Positions 1-8,092 of a stretch of 39,874 bases of DNA are shown here, piece by piece (positions within the stretch are counted from its first letter, which is position 1; each line of letters opens with the position of its first letter). The position numbers were made by a program, and so were the translations under genes. Source of the DNA: Deltaproteobacteria bacterium (GTDB lineage: Bacteria > Desulfobacterota > Dissulfuribacteria > Dissulfuribacterales > UBA3076); assembly GCA_021159445.1 (NCBI GenBank), contig JAGGRV010000431.1:1-39874 (forward strand), written 5' to 3'. The notes under the pieces were generated by a model, which saw only the letters and a list, made by a program, of their open reading frames with translations, did not search any database and had not been told where the DNA came from.

Positions 1-92
1 GCTAACAGCTAATACCTAATTTTGTAATAGCAAAACATCCTGTAATCATTAAACTAATAGCTAACCGCTAAAGGCTAATCGCTTAATTTAGG
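1..92. repeat. Dispersed AGCTAA-word repeat, copy 1
   Basis: AT-rich spacer made of repeated AGCTAAC/AGCTAAT words upstream of folD. Its reverse complement aligns over about 70 bases with the spacer between gap and the PPDK-like gene (near 38590-38660), sharing CCTAAATT, TTAGCTATTAGTT and TTTTGCTAT blocks in the same order. It has no coding potential. Its left end may continue outside the window. Confidence 0.6.
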
Positions 93-132
93 TTATATTA
101 TATATGAATAGAAGCGTTTTAGGGAGGGATAT

Positions 133-1020
133 ATGGCAGCAAAAATAATCAGCGGGACACAGATAGCAAAGCAGATAAGGGAAGAACTCAAGGCCGAAGT
201 GGCCGAAATGAAGGAAAAATACGGGGTAACACCGGGCCTTGTGACCATATTGGTAGGAGAAAATCCCGCCTCTATCTCCTATGTGACCGCAAAGCAGCGT
301 ACCGCTCATGACCTTGGTTTTCATTCCATCCAGGATAACCAGCCTGAGGATATCAGTGAGGCCGATCTGCTGGCCCTTATAGACAAATACAATCAGGACC
401 CGGCATTTCACGGCATTCTTATTCAACTTCCCCTTCCGAAGCACATAGACGATGGCAAGGTCATCTATGCCGTAAACCCGGACAAGGACGTGGATGGTTT
501 TCACCCTGTAAATGTCGGCAAGATGGTAGTGGGTGAACCCTGTTTCCTGCCATGCACGCCCCACGGCATCATGGAGATGCTCGTCCGTTCAGGGGTTGAG
601 ACCAGTGGGGCCGAGGCGGTAGTTGTGGGTAGGAGCAACATCGTAGGCAAGCCCATAGCAAACCTGTTGCTTCAAAAAAGAGAAGGCGGAAATGCCACTG
701 TTACCTTATGCCATACCCGGACCAAGGACGTAGCATTTCATACAAAAAGGGCCGACATCCTTGTAGTGGCGGCAGGCCGTCCCAAGGTCATCACGGCAGA
801 TATGGTGAAAGACGGTGTAGTGGTGATAGACGTGGGTGTAAACCGGATAGGCAAGACCCCTGAGGGTAAGGCGATCCTCTGCGGCGATGTGGATTTTGAT
901 GCAATAAAGGAAAAGGCCTCTGCCATAACTCCGGTGCCTGGCGGTGTAGGCCCGATGACAATAACCATGCTTATGAAAAATACAGTCCAGGCTGCAAAGC
1001 AGATTTCAGGTCTGGCCTAA
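133..1020 (+). CDS. folD: Bifunctional methylenetetrahydrofolate dehydrogenase / methenyl-THF cyclohydrolase
   Basis: FolD interconverts 5,10-methylene-THF and 10-formyl-THF using NADP(H) or NAD(H) in the cytoplasm. The 295-aa length is normal for the family. The catalytic Tyr50-x3-Lys54 motif is present (SYVTAK), as are the Rossmann-domain signature GRSNIVGKP (about 166-174) and the C-terminal PVPGGVGPMT signature (about 267-276). The ATG at 133 is supported by a strong AGGGAGGGA ribosome-binding site 5-13 bases upstream. cooS follows after 34 bases on the same strand, so the two are probably co-transcribed. This suggests the methyl branch of the Wood-Ljungdahl pathway or one-carbon oxidation rather than purine synthesis alone. 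Product assignment is secure; the pathway role is inferred from the neighbour. Confidence 0.97.
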   Translation: MAAKIISGTQIAKQIREELKAEVAEMKEKYGVTPGLVTILVGENPASISYVTAKQRTAHDLGFHSIQDNQPEDISEADLLALIDKYNQDPAFHGILIQLPLPKHIDDGKVIYAVNPDKDVDGFHPVNVGKMVVGEPCFLPCTPHGIMEMLVRSGVETSGAEAVVVGRSNIVGKPIANLLLQKREGGNATVTLCHTRTKDVAFHTKRADILVVAAGRPKVITADMVKDGVVVIDVGVNRIGKTPEGKAILCGDVDFDAIKEKASAITPVPGGVGPMTITMLMKNTVQAAKQISGLA

Positions 1021-1054
1021 AAAACTTTCAAGTCAACTGAGGAAAAAAATAGTC

Positions 1055-3052
1055 ATGGATACCAGCAGACGCTTTGATAAGGAAGAAGGGGGGTGCCCCA
1101 GCATCCAGTGCGAAGCCAATCGTGATGTGCTGTGTCACTCATGTTCTGAAGGCGTGGTGACCGCGGCCCACAGGGTCTCTATGCGGGCAGTGGAACCGTG
1201 TCTGTTCGGCAAGGGAGGAGTTTGCTGTCGCATTTGCAACATGGGGCCTTGCCAGATAATAGAGGGCGTGGACACCATGAAAGGTGTCTGCGGTGCAGAT
1301 GCGGCCACGGTAGCTGCGCGTAATTTCTGTCGTATGGTTGCCGGCGGGGCCTCCGCCCACATGGATCACGGCAGGGGGGTGGTCCTTGCCTTTCTCGCCA
1401 CTGCCCGTGGTGAAACCCCCTATGAGATCAAAGACACAATCAAGCTGAGAAACACGGCCCTGATGCTCGACATAGACCCTGCTGAAAAGGATACCAGGGA
1501 TCTCGCAATAGAAGTGGGCACCAAGCTGCTCAGTGAATTCGGACAACAGGAGGGGACCCTGGCCTTCATGAAGAGGGCCCCGAAGGCCAGACAGGAGCTT
1601 TGGGGCAGGCTAGGCCTCCTCCCCAGGGGTGTTGACCGTGAGGTAGTGGAGATAATGCACCGAACCCACATAGGAGTGGACCAGGAACATAAGAATCTGC
1701 TCTTCCAGGCCGCCCGCTTGTCGTTGGCTGACGGTTGGGGCGCCTCCATGATAGCCACGGAGCTGTCTGACATCATGTTTGGCACTCCGGTCTCAGTAAG
1801 GAGCAAGGTAAATATCGGAGTCCTCAAAAAGGATGAGGTAAATATCACGGTTCACGGCCACGAGCCGGTACTTGCCGAGGCCCTGGCTATGGCAGCCAAT
1901 GACCCTGAGATTGTCAAGGCCTCCAAGAAGGTCAAGGCAAAGGGCATAAACCTGGCAGGTGTGTGCTGTACTGGAAATGAGATCCTCATGAGGAGAGGGA
2001 TTCCCATAGCCGGGAGTTTTATCCAGCAGGAGGTTGTCCTTGCCACTGCCGCGATAGAAGCTATGGTTGTGGATGTCCAGTGCATCATGCAGGGGTTGTC
2101 TCCTGTGGCGGACAATTTCCACACTGAGCTCATCACGACCTCTGACAAGGCCAGGATTCCAGGGGCCACACACATACAGTTCGACGAACACAGGGCCATG
2201 GAAACGGCCAAGGAAATAATATTGCGTGCCATCAACAAATACCCGGAAAGGGGCAAGCACTTCATACCTGTACATCAGATGGACGTAGTGGCCGGCTTCA
2301 GTCATGAAAATATCGACTATACCCTTGGCGGCCGTTTCCGCGCATCCTACAAGCCCCTTAACGACAACATCATAAACGGCCGTATCCGCGGCGTTGCCGC
2401 CATAGTCGGCTGTGATAACTACAGGGTTATGGAGGAAGTCCATATAGACCTTGCCAAGGAGCTCATCGCCAATGACATACTCGTACTGGCTACCGGATGC
2501 GCTGCCACGGGTATGGGCCGCGCCGGGCTCTTGTCTCCTGAAGCATTGAGCATGGCAGGTGACGGCCTGAAGGAAGTCCTTGAGACAGTGGGATGCCCGC
2601 CTGTGCTGCACATGGGCTCCTGCGTGGATAACAGCCGGATTCTTATTGCCGCTACCGAAATGGTAAAAACCGGCGGTCTTGGCACAGATATAAGCGATCT
2701 TCCAGCAGTAGGCTGCGCCCCTCAATGGATGAGTGAAAAGGCAATATCCATCGGGCAATACTTTGTCTCAAGTGGTGTTTATGTGGTCTTCGGGCCAGGG
2801 TTCCCCACAACAGGCTCCAAGGTGGTTACCGACTATTGCTTCAAGGAGATGGGAAACCTCTATGGAGGGATGTGGGACATGGCCGAGACATCAAATGATT
2901 TTGCCAGTAAGATGATTGATAAAATAAACCAAAAACGCCAGGGCCTCGGTCTGGATAAGAAAAAGGAGCGAGTCCTTTTTGATATGGCCATGAGGCGTGA
3001 ACTCGAGGCCACACCTCTTCTCGATGCAGGGTGCCATGGGCCGGGGGGATAG
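1055..3052 (+). CDS. cooS: Anaerobic Ni-Fe carbon monoxide dehydrogenase catalytic subunit
   Basis: CooS catalyses CO + H2O <-> CO2 + 2 H+ + 2 e- at a Ni-Fe-S C-cluster. The 665-aa protein has the full set of expected ligands. Cys49 and Cys57 fit the intersubunit D-cluster. Cys58, Cys61, Cys66 and Cys79 fit the B-cluster. An HGHEP motif (267-271), Cys305, Cys343, Cys453, Cys482 and Cys523 fit the C-cluster. The spacing of the N-terminal cysteines matches the Carboxydothermus CODH-II pattern almost exactly. No acetyl-CoA synthase, CooF ferredoxin or CooC nickel-insertion gene is nearby, so this is a stand-alone CODH in the window; its partners must lie elsewhere. The downstream gene is convergent. 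Assignment is secure; whether it oxidises CO or reduces CO2 cannot be read from sequence. Confidence 0.97.
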   Translation: MDTSRRFDKEEGGCPSIQCEANRDVLCHSCSEGVVTAAHRVSMRAVEPCLFGKGGVCCRICNMGPCQIIEGVDTMKGVCGADAATVAARNFCRMVAGGASAHMDHGRGVVLAFLATARGETPYEIKDTIKLRNTALMLDIDPAEKDTRDLAIEVGTKLLSEFGQQEGTLAFMKRAPKARQELWGRLGLLPRGVDREVVEIMHRTHIGVDQEHKNLLFQAARLSLADGWGASMIATELSDIMFGTPVSVRSKVNIGVLKKDEVNITVHGHEPVLAEALAMAANDPEIVKASKKVKAKGINLAGVCCTGNEILMRRGIPIAGSFIQQEVVLATAAIEAMVVDVQCIMQGLSPVADNFHTELITTSDKARIPGATHIQFDEHRAMETAKEIILRAINKYPERGKHFIPVHQMDVVAGFSHENIDYTLGGRFRASYKPLNDNIINGRIRGVAAIVGCDNYRVMEEVHIDLAKELIANDILVLATGCAATGMGRAGLLSPEALSMAGDGLKEVLETVGCPPVLHMGSCVDNSRILIAATEMVKTGGLGTDISDLPAVGCAPQWMSEKAISIGQYFVSSGVYVVFGPGFPTTGSKVVTDYCFKEMGNLYGGMWDMAETSNDFASKMIDKINQKRQGLGLDKKKERVLFDMAMRRELEATPLLDAGCHGPGG

Positions 3053-3067
3053 TTCGGGATGATGCAG

Positions 3068-3084
3068 AAGCTCCACGAGCTTTT
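3068..3084 (+). terminator. Possible weak terminator after cooS
   Basis: A short hairpin (AAGCTC, 3-base loop, GAGCTT) lies 15 bases past the cooS stop and is followed by TTTTAT. The 6-bp stem is short for a Rho-independent terminator. The convergent gene ends at 3175. Confidence 0.35.
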
Positions 3085-3174
3085 ATAAGGAAGTTACTTC
3101 TCAAAAAACTTGGTGCTTGTTGACTGCGATAGAGCTTGGTGCCCAGTTGCCGGTGAGCTTCCCTTTTTTCATGC

Positions 3175-4461
3175 TCACAGTCTCCAGTATCTGATAGTCT
3201 TTTCCTTAAAATCATCAGGGTGATAAAAATCCTTTACGTCTATTACCACACCCCTGTCAGGAGTGAGCATGTCTTTTATTACTGAAACCCCGGCTTCCGC
3301 ATATGTTTTGTGGGCTACTGCAAGTATGACCGCATCAACATTGGCAGGCAGGTCCTTCAGTAAACGAATGCCATATACTGATTTGGCCTCTTGCGGATCG
3401 GCCAGTGGATCATGTACCAGGGGCTCAATGCCATACTCCATGAATTCATGGATAATATCTATCACTCTGGTGTTTCTTATATCAGAACAATTCTCCTTGA
3501 ATGTAAGCCCGAGTATAACGACCCTGGCCCCTTCAACCCGTACCCTGGCATGGATGAGTTCCTTGACTGTCCTCTGCGCAACATATGCGCCCATTGAATC
3601 GTTGATGCGGCGTCCAGCCAGAATGACTTCGGGATGGTATCCTGTTTGCTGGGCACAATAGGTGAGGTAGTGGGGGTCAACTCCGATGCAATGGCCCCCA
3701 ACCAGACCAGGTGTAAAGGAGAGAAAGTTCCATTTTGTGCAAGCAGCCTCCAGCACTGATTGTGTATCAATATCCAGACGATTGAAAATAATGGCCAGCT
3801 CGTTCATAAGGGCGATGTTGAGATCCCGCTGTGTGTTTTCTATGACCTTGGCTGCTTCAGCCACTTTTATGCTCTCTGCCCTGTATACCCCTGCATCCAC
3901 TATAAGTTCATAAGTGCTTGCCACCTCCTCCAGTGTATCCTGATCTTGAGCTGCCACAACTTTTATTATGTTGGTCAGAGAGTGTTCCTTGTCTCCGGGA
4001 TTTATTCGCTCAGGAGAGTAGCCAACCTTGAATTCTTCGCCATATTTGAGCCCGGAGACCTTTTCAAGGACAGGGCCACATGTATCCTCAGTCACACCCG
4101 GATATACTGTTGACTCGTATACTACAATAGCTCCGCGCTTCAGGTTTTTCCCGACAATTTCCGAAGCAGAAACAAGGTGCCTGAGGTCAGGCTGCTTGTT
4201 GGCGGTAATCGGAGTAGGTACAGCTACAACGACCATGTCTGTCTCTTTTATGGCGGCAGGATCGTTTGTGAAGCTGAGATGCACCGCCTGCTCGAAGTCT
4301 TCGCGGTCAACTTCTGCAGTAGGGTCAATGGCTTTTCTGTAACTGATTATTTTGTCTTTAGACGTGTCAAAGCCGATGGTTTTTATTTTCTTGCCAAAGG
4401 CTATTGCCAGCGGGAGTCCAACGTAACCCAATCCAACTATTGCTACTGAATTTGCCGCCAT
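3175..4461 (-). CDS. Nucleotide-sugar 6-dehydrogenase (UDP-HexNAc dehydrogenase type, WbpA/TviB-like)
   Basis: This is a UDP-glucose/GDP-mannose dehydrogenase-family enzyme that oxidises the C6 hydroxyl of a UDP-sugar to a carboxylate in two NAD+-dependent steps, for surface polysaccharide synthesis. The N-terminal Rossmann motif is GLGYVGLP (10-17). The catalytic cysteine is Cys258 in GGHCIGVDP. The C-terminal UDP-binding domain contains LGLTFKENCSDIRNTR. The length of 428 aa is typical. The GGHCIGVDP motif and overall form fit UDP-GlcNAc/UDP-GalNAc dehydrogenases (WbpA, WbpO, TviB) better than UDP-glucose dehydrogenase, but the substrate is inferred. It stands alone here, convergent with cooS, with no glycosyltransferases beside it. 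Confidence 0.9.
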   Translation of the reverse strand: MAANSVAIVGLGYVGLPLAIAFGKKIKTIGFDTSKDKIISYRKAIDPTAEVDREDFEQAVHLSFTNDPAAIKETDMVVVAVPTPITANKQPDLRHLVSASEIVGKNLKRGAIVVYESTVYPGVTEDTCGPVLEKVSGLKYGEEFKVGYSPERINPGDKEHSLTNIIKVVAAQDQDTLEEVASTYELIVDAGVYRAESIKVAEAAKVIENTQRDLNIALMNELAIIFNRLDIDTQSVLEAACTKWNFLSFTPGLVGGHCIGVDPHYLTYCAQQTGYHPEVILAGRRINDSMGAYVAQRTVKELIHARVRVEGARVVILGLTFKENCSDIRNTRVIDIIHEFMEYGIEPLVHDPLADPQEAKSVYGIRLLKDLPANVDAVILAVAHKTYAEAGVSVIKDMLTPDRGVVIDVKDFYHPDDFKEKTIRYWRL

Positions 4462-4502
4462 GTTATAAATGCTCCTTATGAATGTTTTAACCTAAAGTGA
4501 TT

Positions 4503-4696
4503 GGTTCAAGGTCCAGGGTTCAAAGTTCAAGGGTTATAAGGTATTGATATACATCACTTTAAAGCACAATACCCAAATTAACCTTTTTCACCCATTGGGT
4601 GAAACATGCCTGCCGTCTCTATTGAGGCGTCATCCTTTTGATATCAGATAGTTAGGGCTCTCCAACCGTGAGCCTTGAACCTCGAACCGCTCAACC
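4503..4696. repeat. GGTTCAAG-word inverted-repeat element in a 361-bp spacer
   Basis: The divergent spacer between the sugar dehydrogenase and the MscS channel (4462-4822) contains GGTTCAAGG-type words at its left (4503-4535) and their approximate reverse complement at its right (4664-4696). Together they form imperfect inverted arms around about 130 bases. No convincing gene is present inside. Promoters for both divergent genes must lie here but none stands out. Confidence 0.5.
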
Positions 4697-4822
4697 TAGG
4701 TTTAATATATATCGAACAGAATGTTATACAATGTTAAATAAAAGTGATATCAGAAAGGCTATGGTCTTGGCAAGTAAGTTGTGTCAATTTACTCAAGTTT
4801 CTAATAAGAATGGAGAGCAATC

Positions 4823-6064
4823 GTGGATACTGAAAGAATATTTACCCTGTTAAAAAGTAATTTTTCTCTGGAGAAATTGGTCCTTGTTTTGGTCCTTCTG
4901 TTGGTGTGTTTCGTAAGTTACTACGCTATCAGAAGATATCTAATTCAAGGGCTACATTATATCTTTCGCCGGACAGAATATGAATGGGATGATATCCTTA
5001 TTGAAAAGGGCGTATTTAACCACCTGGCCTACCTGGCCCCTGCCATTGTGCTCTATTACGGTGTGCATTTTTTTCCCTCCATTGCGGAGCCTGCAAAGAG
5101 AATTGTAGGCGCGTATGTCTTTCTCAATATTATTTTGTGGCTTGGTAAATTATTGACTGCTGGAGAGGCCATATATAACACATATTCCATATCAAAAAAG
5201 TATACAATTAGAGGATATGTCCAAACATTAAAGATAATTCTTTATATATTAGGTTTAATAATAGCAATTAGTCTGCTTATAAATCAGTCTCCATGGGTAC
5301 TTCTAAGTGGAATAGGTGCTATTACTGCTGTATTAGTTTTTGTATTTAAAGATACTATATTATCATTTGTGGCAAGTATACAAATATTAATAAATGATAT
5401 GGTCAGGGTTGGTGACTGGATAGAGATGCCTAAGTATGGAGCCGACGGTTCTGTCATAGATATGGCGCTTCATACAGTAAAGGTTCAGAACTGGGATAAG
5501 ACAATAACTACTATTCCGACTTATAAATTGATAGAAGATTCCTTTAAAAACTGGCGTGGTATGAGTGACTCAGGAGGCAGGCGCATTAAGCGTTCTATTT
5601 TAATAGACCAGTCCAGTATTCGATTTTGCGATGATGAGATGGTTGAGAAGTTTGAAAAGATACAGATACTGAATGAATACGTCAGACGTAAAAAAACAGA
5701 GCTGGATGCGTACAATAAGGAGCATGGTATAGACACCAGTCAGGTCGTAAATGGGAGGAGGATGACCAATGTGGGAACCTTCAGGGCCTATGTGATAGCA
5801 TATCTCCGCAACCACCCGAAGGTTCGACAAGACCTGACTTTTCTGGTGCGTCAACTGGCCCCTACACCTGAGGGTCTTCCTCTTGAGATTTATGTATTTT
5901 CGAACGATATTGTCTGGGCGAACTACGAGGCAATCCAAGCGGATATTTTCGACCACATACTGGCTGTGGTGCCGGAATTTGGCATCAGGGTCTTCCAAAA
6001 GCCATCCGGACACGACCTGGGAAAGATATCCGGGTTAGGTATACAATATAAAGAACAGTATTAG
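4823..6064 (+). CDS. MscS-family mechanosensitive channel, YbdG-like
   Basis: Predicted inner-membrane small-conductance mechanosensitive channel that releases solutes on hypo-osmotic shock. The 413-aa protein has about five transmembrane helices in its first 170 residues. It carries the pore-helix/beta-domain junction typical of MscS (the stretch from SGIGAITAVLVFVFKD to MVRVGDWIEMP, about 154-196), then the cytoplasmic vestibule, including LPLEIYVFSND near the C-terminus. Length and the TEYEWDDILIEKGVF segment near residue 50 fit the YbdG/YnaI-like branch rather than compact MscS. The GTG start at 4823 is preceded by a GGAGAG ribosome-binding site. It is monocistronic, with a convergent CBS-protein gene downstream. 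Confidence 0.9.
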   Translation: MDTERIFTLLKSNFSLEKLVLVLVLLLVCFVSYYAIRRYLIQGLHYIFRRTEYEWDDILIEKGVFNHLAYLAPAIVLYYGVHFFPSIAEPAKRIVGAYVFLNIILWLGKLLTAGEAIYNTYSISKKYTIRGYVQTLKIILYILGLIIAISLLINQSPWVLLSGIGAITAVLVFVFKDTILSFVASIQILINDMVRVGDWIEMPKYGADGSVIDMALHTVKVQNWDKTITTIPTYKLIEDSFKNWRGMSDSGGRRIKRSILIDQSSIRFCDDEMVEKFEKIQILNEYVRRKKTELDAYNKEHGIDTSQVVNGRRMTNVGTFRAYVIAYLRNHPKVRQDLTFLVRQLAPTPEGLPLEIYVFSNDIVWANYEAIQADIFDHILAVVPEFGIRVFQKPSGHDLGKISGLGIQYKEQY

Positions 6065-6150
6065 GCCCGTCCTCGACTATTTTATTGGCAATCCAGAAAA
6101 AATATTCCTGGTTTCTTAGTAGATTACCAGAGCGACCAATATCCTCCTTA

Positions 6151-6648
6151 TCAGCCAGATTGTTCGGGCACCTCAGGTATGGCTACCGCCACGATTTCCT
6201 TAAGCAGGTCTTCTTTTAAAAGAATTCCTACAACAGCTTCCCCTTCCACAACCGGGAGCCAATCGATCTTATGAGAAGTCATGAGATGGACAGCTTCCAT
6301 GAGGGTACCATCTTGATGAATGACATGCATAACCGGCGACATGATTTCGCTGCCGGGCCTTTCAAGTATAGCCTCACACTCCTCCAAAAACTGACCCTGC
6401 CAGAAGATAGGAAGTTCTTCGATGGCCTTTGTAGAAGACTCCATATGCGCAAGGATATCATCAATAGAGAGCATTCCCAGAATCTCTTCCTCGTCTGCCA
6501 CCTCGTCAACCACCAGCAAGGACGAAGGACGCCTACCTTTTTGTTTTTCATCCAGCACCTTGACCGCTTCTGCCACCTTTGTCTGCGGCGATATACGTTC
6601 AAGTGCCAACACATCAAGCATCAGATCTTTAATTCGTTTTTCAGACAT
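6151..6648 (-). CDS. Tandem CBS-domain protein
   Basis: A 165-aa protein made almost entirely of two CBS domains (about 8-75 and 95-160), the adenosyl-nucleotide-binding regulatory module. Visible elements include VDEVADEEEILGMLSIDDIL in the first repeat and LPVVEGEAVVGILLKEDLLK in the second. There is no attached effector domain, signal peptide or membrane segment, so it probably acts as a cytoplasmic ligand-binding subunit on an unknown partner. It is convergent with the mscS-like gene (86 bp between stops). Its upstream spacer carries the GTAGAAGG repeat hairpin. The specific ligand and target are unknown. Confidence 0.85.
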   Translation of the reverse strand: MSEKRIKDLMLDVLALERISPQTKVAEAVKVLDEKQKGRRPSSLLVVDEVADEEEILGMLSIDDILAHMESSTKAIEELPIFWQGQFLEECEAILERPGSEIMSPVMHVIHQDGTLMEAVHLMTSHKIDWLPVVEGEAVVGILLKEDLLKEIVAVAIPEVPEQSG

Positions 6649-6661
6649 ATATATAGCTCTT

Positions 6662-6739
6662 TAGGTAGAAGGTAGAAGGTAGAAGGTAGAAGGCTGAAGG
6701 TGATAGGCTGAGATACTTTAGCCTTCTACCTTCTACCTA
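6662..6739. repeat. GTAGAAGG tandem/inverted hairpin repeat
   Basis: Four tandem GGTAGAA units plus a GGCTGAAGG on the left arm (6662-6700) face the reverse complement GCCTTCTACCTTCTACCTA (6721-6739) across a 20-base loop. This can fold into a long hairpin. It sits just upstream of the CBS-protein start and belongs to the same general class as the other word-repeat elements in this window. Confidence 0.75.
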
Positions 6740-6864
6740 TCCAGTGACTTCTTAATTTGAGCAAGCGATGTGCCAGATCCTTGGGCGTTCGCCTGCTATT
6801 CGCTAACATCTTGATCTTTAAGCATTTATGTACTATTTGCAGACGACTTAAGTCATTTACGGAG

Positions 6865-6880
6865 CGGCATATTTATGCCG
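6865..6880. promoter_or_regulatory. Perfect palindrome CGGCATA-tt-TATGCCG
   Basis: A perfect 7-2-7 palindrome about 100 bases upstream of the sigma-54 activator gene. Its core fits GGCA-N6-TGCC. The same core occurs twice more at 10316-10329 and 10355-10368, between the kinase gene and the antiporter operon. No other copy was noticed in the window. It is a candidate operator or upstream activator site; binding by the adjacent regulator is inference. Confidence 0.4.
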
Positions 6881-6890
6881 AAAAATTTAG

Positions 6891-6932
6891 GTCAAAATAG
6901 GTTTTGACATTTTTTTGCCTATCTGCTAAAAA
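6891..6932 (+). promoter_or_regulatory. Candidate sigma-70 promoter overlapped by a palindromic operator
   Basis: TTGACA at 6904-6909, a 17-base spacer and TAAAAA at 6927-6932 give a plausible housekeeping promoter for the regulator gene at 6980. The -35 box is overlapped by a perfect 7-4-7 palindrome, GTCAAAA-TAGG-TTTTGAC (6891-6908), which could be an operator. The rest of the 330-bp spacer (6649-6979) holds the GTAGAAGG hairpin, a GACTTAAGTC palindrome at 6845-6854 and no gene. Confidence 0.45.
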
Positions 6933-6963
6933 TTTGAATTTAAAGAGAACCGGTCAATTATTC

Positions 6964-6978
6964 TATAAGGGCCTTATA
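6964..6978 (+). promoter_or_regulatory. 15-base palindrome over the ribosome-binding site of the sigma-54 activator
   Basis: TATAAGG-G-CCTTATA is a perfect palindrome ending one base before the GTG start at 6980. It contains the only Shine-Dalgarno-like AAGGG. Folding or protein binding here would mask translation initiation. Confidence 0.35.
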
Positions 6979-6979
6979 T

Positions 6980-8092
6980 GTGGCTCGGTCAATCGGCAGT
7001 CGGGCAACGAGAAAAAGTGAAAAAGAGATGACGCCTCATAAGATTGCATTACACGGCCAAATCCAGCCGGATCTATTTCCAGAGTTTGTCATAGTAAGCG
7101 AGCACATGCATTCGGTGATCAGAACCGTGCAAAAGATTGCCCGGTTTGACGCTAATATTTTGATTTCCGGTGAGTCCGGAACTGGTAAGGAGCTTGTGGC
7201 CCGCATTATTCATCAAAAAAGCAGCCGGAGGAACAAACCTTTTGTGCCGGTAAACTGCGGTACTCTTTCCGGTGAGCTGTTTGAAAGTAAACTCTTCGGC
7301 CATGAAAAGGGGGCTTTCACAGGTGCCATCAGGCAAACCAAGGGGAGATTTGAGCAGGCCCATAATGGAACTCTCTTTTTAGATGAAGTCTCGGAGATTT
7401 CGCCGCCTAATCAGGTGAACTTTCTGCGCGTACTGGAAGATGGCTGCTTTTGTCGAATCGGAGGCGAGACCCCCATCAGGGTGAACGTCCGTATTATTGT
7501 GGCGACCAACAAGGATCTGGCAACTGAAGTCAAGGCAGGGCGATTTAGAAAGGATCTCTACTACCGCCTAAAAGTGATCCCCATTAACCTTTTTCCTTTA
7601 AGGAAACGTAAGGAAGCAATTCCTCATCTGGCGAATAATTTCCTGGAAAGATTTGCCAAACTATATAAAAAGCCCAGGGTATCCGTTTCCTCTGGTGCCA
7701 TGGAATATCTGATATCTTACGATTGGCCAGGGAATATTAGACACCTTAAGAACATAATGGAAAGAATGTTTCTGATGGCCCAAGGACCGATAATTAATGT
7801 AAACGATTTTCCAGAGGATATTATGGACGTAGTGTCCTTTGATCCTGGAGAGAATCCTGGGCAAGAGACACATAATCCAAGCGCATCATCTTTTGATCTC
7901 GCAGCCCATGGTCCTATTGAGCCATTGCGAAAAGCACGTCAACGTCTGGAGAAAACCATCATTCTGAGGGCCTTAGAGATGACTAAAGGGCAGAGGGCCA
8001 GGGCCGCTGAACTTCTGGAGATTAAACCCCGCACCCTTCGCCAAAAAATGAGCGACTATGGTATTGAGTTTCGGAGGATGGGAAAAGGATGA
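6980..8092 (+). CDS. Sigma-54-dependent transcriptional activator (AAA+ plus Fis-type HTH, no receiver)
   Basis: Bacterial enhancer-binding protein of 370 aa. Visible elements are Walker A GESGTGKE (64-71), the GAFTGA sigma-54 contact loop (111-116), Walker B LFLDE (132-136), the sensor segment IIVATNKDL and the arginine region FRKDLYYRL (189-197). A C-terminal Fis-like helix-turn-helix follows (about 322-362, RARAAELLEIKPRTLRQKM). The usual N-terminal receiver or PAS sensory domain is missing: only about 35 residues precede the AAA+ core. The next two genes encode free-standing receivers, so control may act in trans. GTG at 6980 is used as start; an ATG at 7028 is an alternative that would trim 16 residues. 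The stop overlaps the next start by 4 bases (ATGA). No perfect -24/-12 site was found nearby. Confidence 0.93.
   Translation: MARSIGSRATRKSEKEMTPHKIALHGQIQPDLFPEFVIVSEHMHSVIRTVQKIARFDANILISGESGTGKELVARIIHQKSSRRNKPFVPVNCGTLSGELFESKLFGHEKGAFTGAIRQTKGRFEQAHNGTLFLDEVSEISPPNQVNFLRVLEDGCFCRIGGETPIRVNVRIIVATNKDLATEVKAGRFRKDLYYRLKVIPINLFPLRKRKEAIPHLANNFLERFAKLYKKPRVSVSSGAMEYLISYDWPGNIRHLKNIMERMFLMAQGPIINVNDFPEDIMDVVSFDPGENPGQETHNPSASSFDLAAHGPIEPLRKARQRLEKTIILRALEMTKGQRARAAELLEIKPRTLRQKMSDYGIEFRRMGKG

Noticed and set aside
1793..2758. Long ORF on the strand opposite cooS (321 aa)
   Set aside because: It lies wholly antisense to cooS, whose active-site ligands are all intact; it is a codon-bias shadow.
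4668..4853. A 61-aa ORF upstream of the MscS channel
   Set aside because: It starts inside a repeat arm, has no ribosome-binding site and overlaps the channel start in another frame, with no recognisable features.
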